Below are positions 8,835-17,124 of a DNA stretch of 64,000 nt, piece after piece. The stretch comes from Anaerococcus marasmi. Its GTDB lineage: Bacteria > Bacillota > Clostridia > Tissierellales > Peptoniphilaceae. Numbering within the stretch: position 1 is the first letter of the stretch; each line of letters begins with the position of its first letter. A model generated the notes under the pieces. It did not search any database and was not told where the DNA came from. It was given only the letters and a program-made list of their open reading frames with translations. The stretch is from positions 1,291,501-1,355,500 of the forward strand of contig NZ_OLMF01000004.1 in assembly GCF_900290195.1 (NCBI RefSeq), written 5' to 3'. The position numbers and the translations under genes are program-made.

Positions 8835-9215
8835 GTAGTCAGATATTATCTTTCTAAGTTATTGTTAATTTTTATACAGTTTTTGAGTATTGAATTTCTA
8901 GCTTTTAATAGAAATAGTTTAGCTCTTATTAGTAAATTCAGATGCCAGATTTATAAAGTTATCAGGTATAAATATAGAAATATTGAGTATAAAGCTTGAT
9001 TTCATCTCATTATTTAGGAGAAAATATATAAGAAACAAATTTTTAATATTGAAATAAAGAATGCTATAAATAGACTTTACAAGATAAAGATCATCTAAAA
9101 ATAATACAAATATGCAAGTTTTATAAATTCTTAAAATCAAAAAAGGAAAAGGAATTCCAAGGAAAATTTAGATTATTTTTTGTGTGAATTTTCACATAAG
9201 CTCTGTCAATGTATT
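8835..9215. other. Intergenic stretch without recognised gene
   Basis: This AT-rich stretch lies between the maltodextrin promoter and the terminator of the second binding-protein gene. An open frame on the minus strand (8919-9140) has no ribosome site and a low-complexity Ile/Phe/Leu/Asn composition, so it is not called. A short inverted repeat, TGTGAA-TT-TTCACA, sits at 9183-9196 and could be a regulator site. Nothing else is seen. Confidence 0.5.
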
Positions 9216-9221
9216 TAACTT

Positions 9222-9262
9222 AAAAAAACTCCCAAGGCCATAATGAAATAGACCTTGAGAGT
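9222..9262 (-). terminator. Intrinsic terminator of the second binding-protein gene
   Basis: Minus-strand hairpin ACTCTCAAGG/CCTTGGGAGT (arms 9253-9262 and 9228-9237) is followed by seven Ts. It separates the second binding-protein gene from the ABC operon, so the two are distinct transcription units. Confidence 0.85.
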
Positions 9263-9294
9263 ATTATTACAATCTTACTTTTAAGATTTAACTA

Positions 9295-10620
9295 TTAGTT
9301 AAAATTTGCCATCATAGATTCAAATGAAGCTTTTAGAGCCTTGTAAGCATCTTCTTCATTTTGTGGATTTACTGAGTTCCAAGAAAGAACTGCATTTGAG
9401 TAGGTATCCCAAACATCTCCCCACTCTTTAAACAGTGGTCTTGATGGAGCCTTCTTGTATGAGTCAATAGTAGCCTTAATTATATCCTTGTCGATTTGAT
9501 CAAGATTTGAATTTTGATATTCTTCTGCTGATACATTTTCAAGAATTTTTCCTGAATACTTGTATAGGTCTTCAGCGTATTCTGGATTAATTAACTCCTT
9601 GATCATAGCTTCAGCTAGGGCTTTCTTCTCCGCATCTTCTTCTAGTCTAGCGTTTATAGCAAGTCCCCAACCACTTTGCCAGTGGGCTAGTGCCTTTCCA
9701 GCTAGGGTAAGTTTTTCCATAGGATAAATCGCAAGGTTTCCAACTCCAGCTTGTTTTAATATGGCTTGTGCATCCCAAGCTCCGCCAAGTCTTGCTACTC
9801 CACCATTTCCTGGCTTAAATGTTTCATCTACATAACCCCAGCCTGCATCCGGGTCGAAGAGTTGAGTGTGAGCCTCATTGTGTTTTTTCCAATATTCATA
9901 TAGACCCTTGATGGTTGCTTTTTGCGATTCATCAAGCTCATCCCATTCTTTCGTCATATCAGAGAAAAATGCTCCATCCTCATTTTTTCCTAAAAGTTCG
10001 ATATTTGATGAGTTTGTCGCTGCTACTCCATACCAAGCGTCAAAGGCAGGAAATAGGACAGTTGATTCATCCTTGACATCATTGATCTCTATATCCTTTT
10101 CTAAATCAATTCCTTTTTCCTTTGCATTTTGAGTATTCACATAGGTAATTAGAGTTTCGATATTGTAAGGAAAGGCAAAGTATTCCCCATCCACTTTGAA
10201 CTCTCCGCCCAAGCCACTATCGAAATCATCCCAACCACCAATCTCTCCAGCAAGTTTTTGAGAATCTATGGCTCCTAAAACTTCATTTCCTACAAGACCT
10301 GCTAGTCTATCAGCTGGTATACAAAATAGGTCCGCTACGTCTTCATTGTTAGCATCTGTAGAGTCAATTATTTCTATATGCTCCAAACCGCCTATTGTTC
10401 TAAGCTCGATTTCGGCATTAGGAAATTCTTTCTTAACTCTTTCCGCCGCAGCCTCATAATGCTTCATCCAATCTTCTTCTAATTGGACAGAAATTTTGAT
10501 ATTTGCTTCCTTGTCCACATCTTTAGCTGACCTGCCCTCTTCTTTATCTGCCTTATTCCCACAAGCTGTAAGAACTAAAGCAGCCGAGAAAGCAAATAAC
10601 TTTCCAATAATCTTTTTCAT
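9295..10620 (-). CDS. Second maltose/maltodextrin-type binding lipoprotein (paralogue)
   Basis: This 441-residue lipoprotein has lipobox LTAC (residues 17-20) and a strong GGGAGGG ribosome site. It is co-linear with the binding protein at 7425-8750 along its whole length; shared blocks include LFDPDAGWGY and PLFKEWGDVWDTY. It has its own terminator and no cre-like box that I can find, so it is probably regulated differently. It likely feeds the same MalF/MalG channel with a different ligand range or under different conditions. The pair arose by tandem duplication. Exact substrate is unknown. Confidence 0.88.
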   Translation of the reverse strand: MKKIIGKLFAFSAALVLTACGNKADKEEGRSAKDVDKEANIKISVQLEEDWMKHYEAAAERVKKEFPNAEIELRTIGGLEHIEIIDSTDANNEDVADLFCIPADRLAGLVGNEVLGAIDSQKLAGEIGGWDDFDSGLGGEFKVDGEYFAFPYNIETLITYVNTQNAKEKGIDLEKDIEINDVKDESTVLFPAFDAWYGVAATNSSNIELLGKNEDGAFFSDMTKEWDELDESQKATIKGLYEYWKKHNEAHTQLFDPDAGWGYVDETFKPGNGGVARLGGAWDAQAILKQAGVGNLAIYPMEKLTLAGKALAHWQSGWGLAINARLEEDAEKKALAEAMIKELINPEYAEDLYKYSGKILENVSAEEYQNSNLDQIDKDIIKATIDSYKKAPSRPLFKEWGDVWDTYSNAVLSWNSVNPQNEEDAYKALKASFESMMANFN

Positions 10621-10774
10621 TTTCCCTCCCTTTGTTAGATTTTAAATGACAAAATACTTTTCCTAGAAAAGACTGATGTAAATAGATATTTCCAAAAAAA
10701 TTCATCAAATAAAATCTTTATGATATATTTCTATTATAGAGCATATTAAAGGAAAATGAAAATATTAATGTTCT

Positions 10775-10804
10775 TAATAAAAAACCATTCCCCTAAAGGA
10801 ATGG
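10775..10804 (-). terminator. Intrinsic terminator of the ctsR-clpC operon
   Basis: Minus-strand hairpin CCATTCC/GGAATGG (10785-10804) is followed by a TTTTTTATT run, starting eight bases after the clpC stop codon. Confidence 0.88.
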
Positions 10805-10811
10805 CTATATC

Positions 10812-13256
10812 TTATTCTGTTACTTTTTCAAGCTCTTTTTTCTTCTCTCTTCTTCTTTTCTCTTTGCTTATATTTCTAAAGACTAAGCTATCTTTCCTAA
10901 CTGAAATTCTGATTGTTTCGTCTCTTTTTAGTTTTCCATCTAGGATGTCTTCTGCTAGTCTATCGTCGATCATTTTTGTTATGTGACGTTCTAATGGTCT
11001 TGCTCCGTATTCTGGATCGAAGCCTTCTTTGGCTAGAAGTTTTACAACCTTTTGGTCATAGACTATATCTAGGTCGATTTCGTTTAGTCTTTGTCTAGTT
11101 TTTTCAAGCATTAGGCCTGAGATTTCTCCTATTTCAGCTTCTCCTAATGGCTTAAACATTATGACTTGGTCAAGTCTGTTTAGAAATTCTGGTGCAAAGG
11201 AATCTTTGATAGCTTTTTCTATGATTTCTGATGTTCTTTCTTCTTCTGCTTCTTTTTGATCACCAAGCTCAAATCCTATGCTCTTACTTGTAGATAGGCT
11301 TCTGACACCAATATTACTTGTCATGATTATGATTGTGTTTTTAAAGTCTACCGTTCTTCCTTGGCCATCTGTTAGTCTTCCGTCATCTAGTATTTGGAGG
11401 AGAAGATTGAAGACATCTGGATGGGCCTTTTCTATCTCATCAAAAAGTATTACGGAGTAAGGATTTGTCCTTACAGCTTCTGTCAATTGTCCACCTTCTT
11501 CATATCCTACATATCCTGGAGGAGAACCTACTAGTCTTGATACGGCGAATTTTTCCATATATTCACTCATATCCATCCTTATAAGTTTATCCTCTGAACC
11601 AAAGAGATTTTGTGCGAGTGTTTTGGCAAGATAGGTCTTTCCAACTCCTGTTGGTCCTACAAAGATAAAGGATCCTATTGGTTTTTTAGGGTCTTTTAGG
11701 CCAACCCTTGCTCTTTTGATTGACCTAGCTACTGAATCTATAGCATCTTTTTGACCAATTACTGATAGTTTTAACTCCTCGTCTAAGTTGGCGTATTTTT
11801 CCATCTCATCTTCTGTGAGTTTTTCTACTGGAACCTTGGACCAATTTGCCACAACGCTTGCTATATCATCGTAGGATATAAAGAGCCTGTCCTTATTTTC
11901 CTTCTCTTTTTCTTTTTCAATTTCTAGGTCGAATTTCGCTTGATTTATCTTATCCCTAAGCTCTGCTGCCCTTTCGAAGTCTTGGTCTCTTACGGCTTTT
12001 TCTTTTTCCTTGTTAAGTTTTTCTAGCTTATCTTCACTAGGTTCTGAGTCGTCTTCTTTTTGGAAGGCAGCTATCCTAATCTTAGAGCTTGCTTCATCGA
12101 TTAAATCTATAGCCTTATCTGGAAGGTAACGGTCAGATATATATCTATCAGATAAATCTACCGCAGCTTCTACGGCCTCATCTGTGATTTCTACCCCGTG
12201 ATGGTCTTCATATTTATCCTTTAGTCCTTGGATAATCTTTCTAGCATCTTCAAGGCTTGGCTCATCAACTTGAATTGGCTGCATACGACGACTAAGGGCA
12301 GAGTCTTTTTCAACATGCTTTCTGTACTCATCTATTGTGGTTGCTCCCACGATTTGGATTTCTCCCTTGGCTAGGATTGGCTTTAGGATATTTGCTGCAT
12401 CCATAGAACCTTCAGAGGCTCCTGCTCCTAAGACCATGTGGAATTCATCTATAAAGAGGATTACATCGTCCCTTTTTCCAATTTCTTCAAAGAGTTTTTT
12501 AAGTCTATCTTCAAAGTCTCCCCTGTATTTACTTCCTGCTATCATGCTAGCAAGGTCAAGGCTTAGGATCCTCTTATCCTTTATAATCTTTGGTACATCA
12601 CCTGCCACAATTCTTTGGGCAAGGCCTTCTGCTATGGCAGTCTTACCCACTCCTGGAGCTCCTATTAGGATTGGATTGTTTTTTCTCCTTCTCATTAGGA
12701 TTTGTACAAGTCTTTCTATTTCTGTATCTCTTCCTATTACAGGGTCGATTTTGCCATTTTCTGCTAGTTCATTTAGGTCATTTGTATATTTTGTCACATT
12801 TTCAGAAAATTTCGAAGATGACCCCTTTGTTTTGTATACTTCCTTTAGCATATCGTCTAAGTTTTTCCCTATGACCTTCTTATCAAGGCCTGATAGGAGA
12901 AACATGAGATTGGTGAATGAATCATCATCATTTATCAAAGCTTGAAGGATATCTTCTTCGTTAACTACAGAGCTTTTTCTCGCTATAGCGATTTCTCTAG
13001 CCTTCTCAAATATCATCCTTACTTTCTTTGAAAATTCTGTAGCAGGTCTTTGAGAATTGCCCCTGCCTATGTTATTTATTACTATGGACCTAAAAAGGTC
13101 GTAATTAGCCCCGCTTTTTTCCAAGGCCTTGTTCGCAATAGAGCCTGTCTTCATGAGAGCAAGAAGCAAGTGCTCGCTTCCTATATAGTCGTGGTTTAAG
13201 GAATAAGACTCTCTTCTTGCCTGGGAGGTAAGCCTATTTAGTCTGTTATTTTCCAT
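10812..13256 (-). CDS. clpC: ATP-dependent Clp protease ATP-binding subunit ClpC
   Basis: ClpC is a hexameric AAA+ unfoldase that feeds substrates to ClpP. This 814-residue protein has an N-terminal Clp_N repeat domain (first ~140 residues, SEHLLLALMK), a first AAA module (Walker A GAPGVGKTAIAEG), a UVR segment (AVRDQDFERAAELRDKI) in the middle domain that marks ClpC, and a second AAA module (GPTGVGKTYLAKT; Walker B VILFDEIEKAH). It overlaps mcsB by one base (TAATG) and ends the ctsR-mcsA-mcsB-clpC operon. The N-terminus is slightly shorter than in Bacillus ClpC. In Bacillus, ClpC reads phosphoarginine tags made by McsB; the McsB here looks inactive, so substrate choice may differ. Confidence 0.96.
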   Translation of the reverse strand: MENNRLNRLTSQARRESYSLNHDYIGSEHLLLALMKTGSIANKALEKSGANYDLFRSIVINNIGRGNSQRPATEFSKKVRMIFEKAREIAIARKSSVVNEEDILQALINDDDSFTNLMFLLSGLDKKVIGKNLDDMLKEVYKTKGSSSKFSENVTKYTNDLNELAENGKIDPVIGRDTEIERLVQILMRRRKNNPILIGAPGVGKTAIAEGLAQRIVAGDVPKIIKDKRILSLDLASMIAGSKYRGDFEDRLKKLFEEIGKRDDVILFIDEFHMVLGAGASEGSMDAANILKPILAKGEIQIVGATTIDEYRKHVEKDSALSRRMQPIQVDEPSLEDARKIIQGLKDKYEDHHGVEITDEAVEAAVDLSDRYISDRYLPDKAIDLIDEASSKIRIAAFQKEDDSEPSEDKLEKLNKEKEKAVRDQDFERAAELRDKINQAKFDLEIEKEKEKENKDRLFISYDDIASVVANWSKVPVEKLTEDEMEKYANLDEELKLSVIGQKDAIDSVARSIKRARVGLKDPKKPIGSFIFVGPTGVGKTYLAKTLAQNLFGSEDKLIRMDMSEYMEKFAVSRLVGSPPGYVGYEEGGQLTEAVRTNPYSVILFDEIEKAHPDVFNLLLQILDDGRLTDGQGRTVDFKNTIIIMTSNIGVRSLSTSKSIGFELGDQKEAEEERTSEIIEKAIKDSFAPEFLNRLDQVIMFKPLGEAEIGEISGLMLEKTRQRLNEIDLDIVYDQKVVKLLAKEGFDPEYGARPLERHITKMIDDRLAEDILDGKLKRDETIRISVRKDSLVFRNISKEKRRREKKKELEKVTE

Positions 13257-14224
13257 TATCGCTCCTTAATATATTCCTTAAGAAATAGGTATCTATCTTC
13301 ATCCCTATTTCCCTTATACTTATTCTTAGAAAGATTAAATATTAGATAGTCGAGCTCCTCGTTTGTAAAGTTTGTATCAAAGTCTAAAATATTGTATTTC
13401 TTTAGACCATATATATCTTTACTCATAAGCTCTAGGCTCTTGTCTAAGCCCAAGTTTATATTATTTTCCATAATATTTATATAATCTTCTATTTCTTCAT
13501 CTTTTATACTATTTAAAACTTGATAGTCTCTTCTAAATCTTCTCTCATTTCTTACAAGAGTGTCCAAAGCCTTCTCGAATTTCTCAATCGCTTCGTCCAT
13601 GTCCTTCCAGTAATTTCCAATATTTTTGATTATATAAATGTCGTCTGCATATCTCTTGTAGTATTTTGGAAGGAATTTATCAATATAGATTCTTTCGTGA
13701 AGGAGACTTTGTTTTAGGCCAAAATAGGCCTTGTCATCATCTACCATAGCAAAAAGAAAGGCCTTTACGAAAACTTCTACTCCATTTCCCGTATTTCGCC
13801 CATCCTGAGTTAGGTAGCCAAACTCTTGGGAGAAGGCAAAGTCTAGGATTTCGTCAAGCTTTTCTTCTATCAGATAGGCCTTCTTGTAGGCAGATTTTAA
13901 ATCAAGATTAAAATCTTTTATATTTATCGCCAAATGGTCTCTATCGTTAATCGTAAGTATATAGTCATCTTCTATGACAAGACCTATTTCAGAAAGTTTG
14001 TTTGGCGAATCTTCTGATAGGACAAAGGAGTTTATCAAATCTTCTAGCTCATCTTCGCCTAAATCTTCCAGAAGAATTAGTTTGTCCCCATATATTTTCC
14101 TAAAGATTTCTATAACTTCCTTGCTTGCTTCAAGCGTCATGCTAGCTGGAAAGTCAAAACCTTCAAGATTTCTTCTAAGAGAGAAATTTGAAGAAAGTAT
14201 TATATCTTTGCTGTATTCTATCAA
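13256..14224 (-). CDS. mcsB: McsB-like protein, kinase motifs degenerate
   Basis: Position between mcsA and clpC, the opening IILSSNFSLRRNL and a C-terminal helical region identify this 322-residue protein as McsB, the protein-arginine kinase family. The key motifs are eroded. The family's SSRIRLARN reads SSNFSLRRN; NEEDHxRIQ reads NDRDHLAIN; the segment with the conserved cysteine, GYLTSCPTNVGTGLRASV, reads GYLTQDGRNTGNGVEVFV. The later GxGSExxGxxxQISN segment is not recognisable. ATP-binding arginines and the cysteine are therefore missing, while the frame is intact. The start is a TTG overlapping the mcsA stop. I infer a non-catalytic adaptor for ClpC, or a strongly diverged enzyme. Confidence 0.75.
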   Translation of the reverse strand: MIEYSKDIILSSNFSLRRNLEGFDFPASMTLEASKEVIEIFRKIYGDKLILLEDLGEDELEDLINSFVLSEDSPNKLSEIGLVIEDDYILTINDRDHLAINIKDFNLDLKSAYKKAYLIEEKLDEILDFAFSQEFGYLTQDGRNTGNGVEVFVKAFLFAMVDDDKAYFGLKQSLLHERIYIDKFLPKYYKRYADDIYIIKNIGNYWKDMDEAIEKFEKALDTLVRNERRFRRDYQVLNSIKDEEIEDYINIMENNINLGLDKSLELMSKDIYGLKKYNILDFDTNFTNEELDYLIFNLSKNKYKGNRDEDRYLFLKEYIKER

Positions 14225-14802
14225 TTTCTCACCTGCATATTCAATTCATCTATTTGCTCTTTTATGCTTTGAGCTTGTTCATAATCTTCTATTTCAACTG
14301 AAACTTGAAGTTTTTCTTGAAGATTTTTAATCTTTGTAGCTATATCTTTAAAGTTTCTCTCTTTTCTAGGAAATTTTCCCTCATAGGTCCTTAGGTTGTT
14401 GTAGGTCCTTAAAGTCTTCGTTGTAAGTTTATCATTAAGTTTATAACAATCAGGACAAGCAAATACACCATGCTTTATGTTTGATGAAAGATTGCCACAA
14501 GTTGGGCAAGCCTCATCTCCTAGGTTGTTTAGGAGACCATAAGAGTAATTATTTTCTTTAAACCTATAATCATAATAGGAATCTATGACCTCTTCAAGGC
14601 TTGGCAAAAACTCCTCTATCAAATTTTCTATGTTTTTTCTATTGAGATTTTCTCCTCCCTCTTTGATATTGCCATTTTCATCGACTGAGACATCAGTGAA
14701 TTTCATAAGACAATCATTACAAAGATGGAAGTTCTTCTCTTCTCCATTTATTATAGTTTTGACTGTAACAGTCGCTTCATTATCGCATTTATCACATTTC
14801 AT
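14221..14802 (-). CDS. mcsA: McsA, zinc-finger activator/adaptor of the Clp stress operon
   Basis: McsA binds McsB and CtsR and modulates stress-gene repression. This 193-residue protein has an N-terminal CDKC...CNDC zinc finger, a second CPTC...CPDC finger near residues 99-120, and a C-terminal UVR motif (VEIEDYEQAQSIKEQIDEL). That order is exactly the McsA architecture. A GGAG site precedes the ATG. It overlaps the end of ctsR by 11 bases and the start of mcsB by four. Confidence 0.92.
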   Translation of the reverse strand: MKCDKCDNEATVTVKTIINGEEKNFHLCNDCLMKFTDVSVDENGNIKEGGENLNRKNIENLIEEFLPSLEEVIDSYYDYRFKENNYSYGLLNNLGDEACPTCGNLSSNIKHGVFACPDCYKLNDKLTTKTLRTYNNLRTYEGKFPRKERNFKDIATKIKNLQEKLQVSVEIEDYEQAQSIKEQIDELNMQVRN

Positions 14803-15271
14803 ATTGATTACTCCTCGCCATAAGACTTAAGAGAATATTTCTTATAATATCACTTCTTACGGCATTTCTATCTTTAACTTCACTTATTTTTGAAAGAGCC
14901 TTATCGCTTGTGGCGTATCTTGCCATCAAATACTCGTTTTCTGTAAAGTATTCTCTCCTCAACAAGTCTTTAAAAAGGCTTTCGGCATTGTTTTGGCTCA
15001 TACTCTTCTTAAGATTTTTGGTCAAATAAGAAATATAAGAATCTTCATCCACAACGGTTATAATTTTAATAAATCCATTGCCACCACGTTTGCTTTCTAT
15101 AAGGTACCCATTATATGGGGTAAATCTTGTAGAAAGAACATAGTTTATCTGACTAGGTGCACAATCAAAACGTGTCGCCAAGTCATTCCTGCCGATCTCA
15201 AGCATTCCGTCAACAGAATCTTCTAACATCATTTTTAGAAATCTCTCGATTTCTGAAGTAAGACCTGCCAT
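14792..15271 (-). CDS. ctsR: Transcriptional repressor CtsR
   Basis: CtsR represses the clp genes in Firmicutes and is inactivated by heat or thiol stress. The 159-residue protein shows the winged helix region (GRNDLATRFDCAPSQINYVLSTRF), the glycine-rich wing (ESKRGGNGFIKI) that senses heat in known CtsR proteins, and a C-terminal four-helix region. It is first in the operon, and an operator of the CtsR type lies 30-55 bases upstream, so it is autoregulated. Confidence 0.95.
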   Translation of the reverse strand: MAGLTSEIERFLKMMLEDSVDGMLEIGRNDLATRFDCAPSQINYVLSTRFTPYNGYLIESKRGGNGFIKIITVVDEDSYISYLTKNLKKSMSQNNAESLFKDLLRREYFTENEYLMARYATSDKALSKISEVKDRNAVRSDIIRNILLSLMARSNQYEM

Positions 15272-15301
15272 AATTCACCACTCTTTCTATATATTAATCT
15301 A

Positions 15302-15327
15302 AGTCAAATGATTGACTATCTCTGACC
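15302..15327 (-). promoter_or_regulatory. CtsR operator
   Basis: On the minus strand GGTCAGA-GAT-AGTCAAT (15327-15311) closely follows the CtsR heptad pattern (GGTCAAA-NAN-GGTCAAA). A further inverted heptad TTTGACT follows directly, making AGTCAA-4-TTGACT at 15302-15317. This places two or three CtsR contact sites at the operon promoter. Confidence 0.8.
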
Positions 15328-15430
15328 TTCTTCTTTAAAAATAAAGAATCTTAATGATTCCTAGTAAAATTGTACTATTTAGCAAGATGATTGCAAGTAG
15401 CTTACCTTAGCTTAAATCTAATAAAATATT

Positions 15431-15469
15431 AAGAAAACTCCCGCACAAAGATTAACATCCTCGCGGGAG
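15431..15469 (-). terminator. Intrinsic terminator of the yugP-like gene
   Basis: Minus-strand CTCCCGC/GCGGGAG hairpin (arms 15463-15469 and 15438-15444) is followed by TTTTCTTAAT, 12 bases after the protease stop codon. Confidence 0.85.
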
Positions 15470-15481
15470 CCACTTAGTATA

Positions 15482-16198
15482 CTAATCTCTCCTATTATTC
15501 CTGTTTCCATAAAGAAGAAATAATCTCAACAATTGTAGGGCTGTGGATAGGGTCGCTGCTACATAGGTAAAGGCTGCCGCTTTTAGCATGGCTTTTGCTC
15601 CATCAAGCTCCTCGCCGTAAAGCATACCGCTTTCGTCTATTACTCTTATGGCCCTCCTCGATGCGTCAAACTCTACCGGAAGAGTCACTAACTGAAATAT
15701 TAGGGCAAGTGAGAAAAGTATTAGTCCTAGATCTAAAAGCTTCTGTTGAGATAGAAAAATCCCCAATAGTATAACTGGAAAGGCAAGCTTTGATCCGAAG
15801 TTTACCGCAGGCACTAGCCAAGACTTAATCCTTAAAGGAGTATAGCCTTCCTTGTATTGGATGACGTGACCGCACTCGTGGGCTGCTACAGCAATAGATG
15901 CTATAGATGTATCGGTAAAGGAGTCCCCAGATAGGGCGACTTCCTTTGTAGCAGGATTGAAGTAATCAGATAAGCTTCCTCCAATCTTTTTTATAGAAAT
16001 ATCATTGTATGAATTTGTATCGAGTATATATTTCGCTGCTTGGTAGCCTGTTATATTCTTTTTTGATTTGATTTTACTATATTTGTTAAAGGCTTTTTGT
16101 ATATTAGCCTGGGCAATCATTGATATTATGACACCTATTATTACTAAAAAATAGGTTTTGTCAAAATACATTGAGCCAAAGTAATATGGATTGTACAT
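15482..16198 (-). CDS. Zinc-dependent membrane peptidase, YugP family
   Basis: This 238-residue membrane protein carries the zinc protease motif HECGH (residues ~107-111, within AAHECGHVIQYK). It is flanked by an N-terminal TM segment, two central TM segments (FPVILLGIFLS; LGLILFSLALIFQL) and a C-terminal one. It contains FDASRRAIRVI after the third TM, typical of the YugP/DUF-type neutral zinc metallopeptidases. A strong AGGAG site supports the ATG at 16198. It has its own terminator and appears monocistronic. The cellular substrate is unknown. Confidence 0.88.
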   Translation of the reverse strand: MYNPYYFGSMYFDKTYFLVIIGVIISMIAQANIQKAFNKYSKIKSKKNITGYQAAKYILDTNSYNDISIKKIGGSLSDYFNPATKEVALSGDSFTDTSIASIAVAAHECGHVIQYKEGYTPLRIKSWLVPAVNFGSKLAFPVILLGIFLSQQKLLDLGLILFSLALIFQLVTLPVEFDASRRAIRVIDESGMLYGEELDGAKAMLKAAAFTYVAATLSTALQLLRLFLLYGNRNNRRD

Positions 16199-16251
16199 AT
16201 TTTATCTCCTTCTTTTTTCTTATTATACCCAAATTGGAATTTTGGACACAG

Positions 16252-16271
16252 AAAAAGGGCTCCTAGAGCCC
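16252..16271 (-). terminator. Terminator between ktrA and yugP-like gene
   Basis: Minus-strand GGGCTC-TAG-GAGCCC hairpin is followed by TTTTT. It lies about 190 bases after the ktrA stop and before the yugP-like gene, and would end read-through from the potassium uptake genes. Confidence 0.7.
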
Positions 16272-16462
16272 TCCTCCTTTATAGAAAAGAATAAGTTAGT
16301 CCTAGTTTTCTAAGGGAAAACTATAAGGAATTAATAATGAAAAACCTAGCTATTTAATAGCTGATTTTATTATAACATCATTTTCCTATTTGTGCAAACT
16401 TTTTCTTAAATTTATTTTTACAGCTATAATCACGCCTTTTAACGTTCTTTACGTTTTCCTTC

Positions 16463-17116
16463 CTAGGAATTTTCCTCGAGGGTTTTAGCGTTTTCATTAT
16501 CTCCTATTAGGATTAGGACGTCACCTTTTCTAATATCGGTACTTGGATCTATATCCATTAGCATCTGGCCATCTCTTTCGAAGCCGACTACATTCATCTT
16601 GTAAGTCTTTCTAAAGTCAAGCTCTATAAGAGACTTACCTATCCAATCCTCATGGGCCTTAATTTCTATTAGGGAGAAGTCATTGGAAAACTGAACAAGC
16701 TCCAAGAGATTGGATCCTGCAAGAGACCTTGCAAGTCTTTCTCCTGTATCAAGTTCTGGGTAAACAATTTGATCAGCCCCTATCTTCTTTAAAATTCTCG
16801 CATGAGATTGGCTAGTAGCCTTGGCTATCACCTTGTCTACCCCGCTATCTTTACATATCAAGGTAGCCTCTATTGATGCCTCGATATCTGTTCCTGTTGC
16901 AATTATTGCCACGTCGTAGTTGTTTATCCCCAAAGACTTCATAGCGACTTCCTCTGTGATATCCCCTTGGGCAGCACTTGAGACAAAGTTTGCGATTTTT
17001 TCTACCTTCTTATAATTAGAATCTACTGCTGTTACATAGACTCCCTTCTCGAAAAGCTTGGTAGCAACAGCGTAACCAAATCTTCCGAGACCTAAAACTA
17101 TAACATTTTTTTCCAT
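16463..17116 (-). CDS. ktrA: Potassium uptake regulatory subunit KtrA/TrkA
   Basis: This cytoplasmic RCK protein gates the partner K+ channel subunit by binding nucleotides. The Rossmann motif GLGRFGYAVATKL (residues 9-21) and a distal acidic residue (VDSN) give the NAD/ATP-binding RCK_N domain. The C-terminal RCK_C domain covers about residues 140-217. Length (217) is typical. It lies eight bases downstream of ktrB in the same operon. Confidence 0.93.
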   Translation of the reverse strand: MEKNVIVLGLGRFGYAVATKLFEKGVYVTAVDSNYKKVEKIANFVSSAAQGDITEEVAMKSLGINNYDVAIIATGTDIEASIEATLICKDSGVDKVIAKATSQSHARILKKIGADQIVYPELDTGERLARSLAGSNLLELVQFSNDFSLIEIKAHEDWIGKSLIELDFRKTYKMNVVGFERDGQMLMDIDPSTDIRKGDVLILIGDNENAKTLEENS

Positions 17117-17124
17117 AATTTCTC

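Noticed and set aside
8919-9140. 73-residue frame on the minus strand upstream of the maltodextrin operon
   Set aside because: No ribosome site, low-complexity AT-driven composition and no recognisable motif.
9183-9196. Short palindrome TGTGAA-TT-TTCACA resembling a CRP-type site
   Set aside because: It is too far from any start codon (about 430 bases from the malE ATG) and such short matches are expected by chance in AT-rich DNA. Mentioned in the intergenic entry only.
12337-12945. 202-residue plus-strand frame inside clpC
   Set aside because: Antisense to a certain clpC reading frame and without family features.
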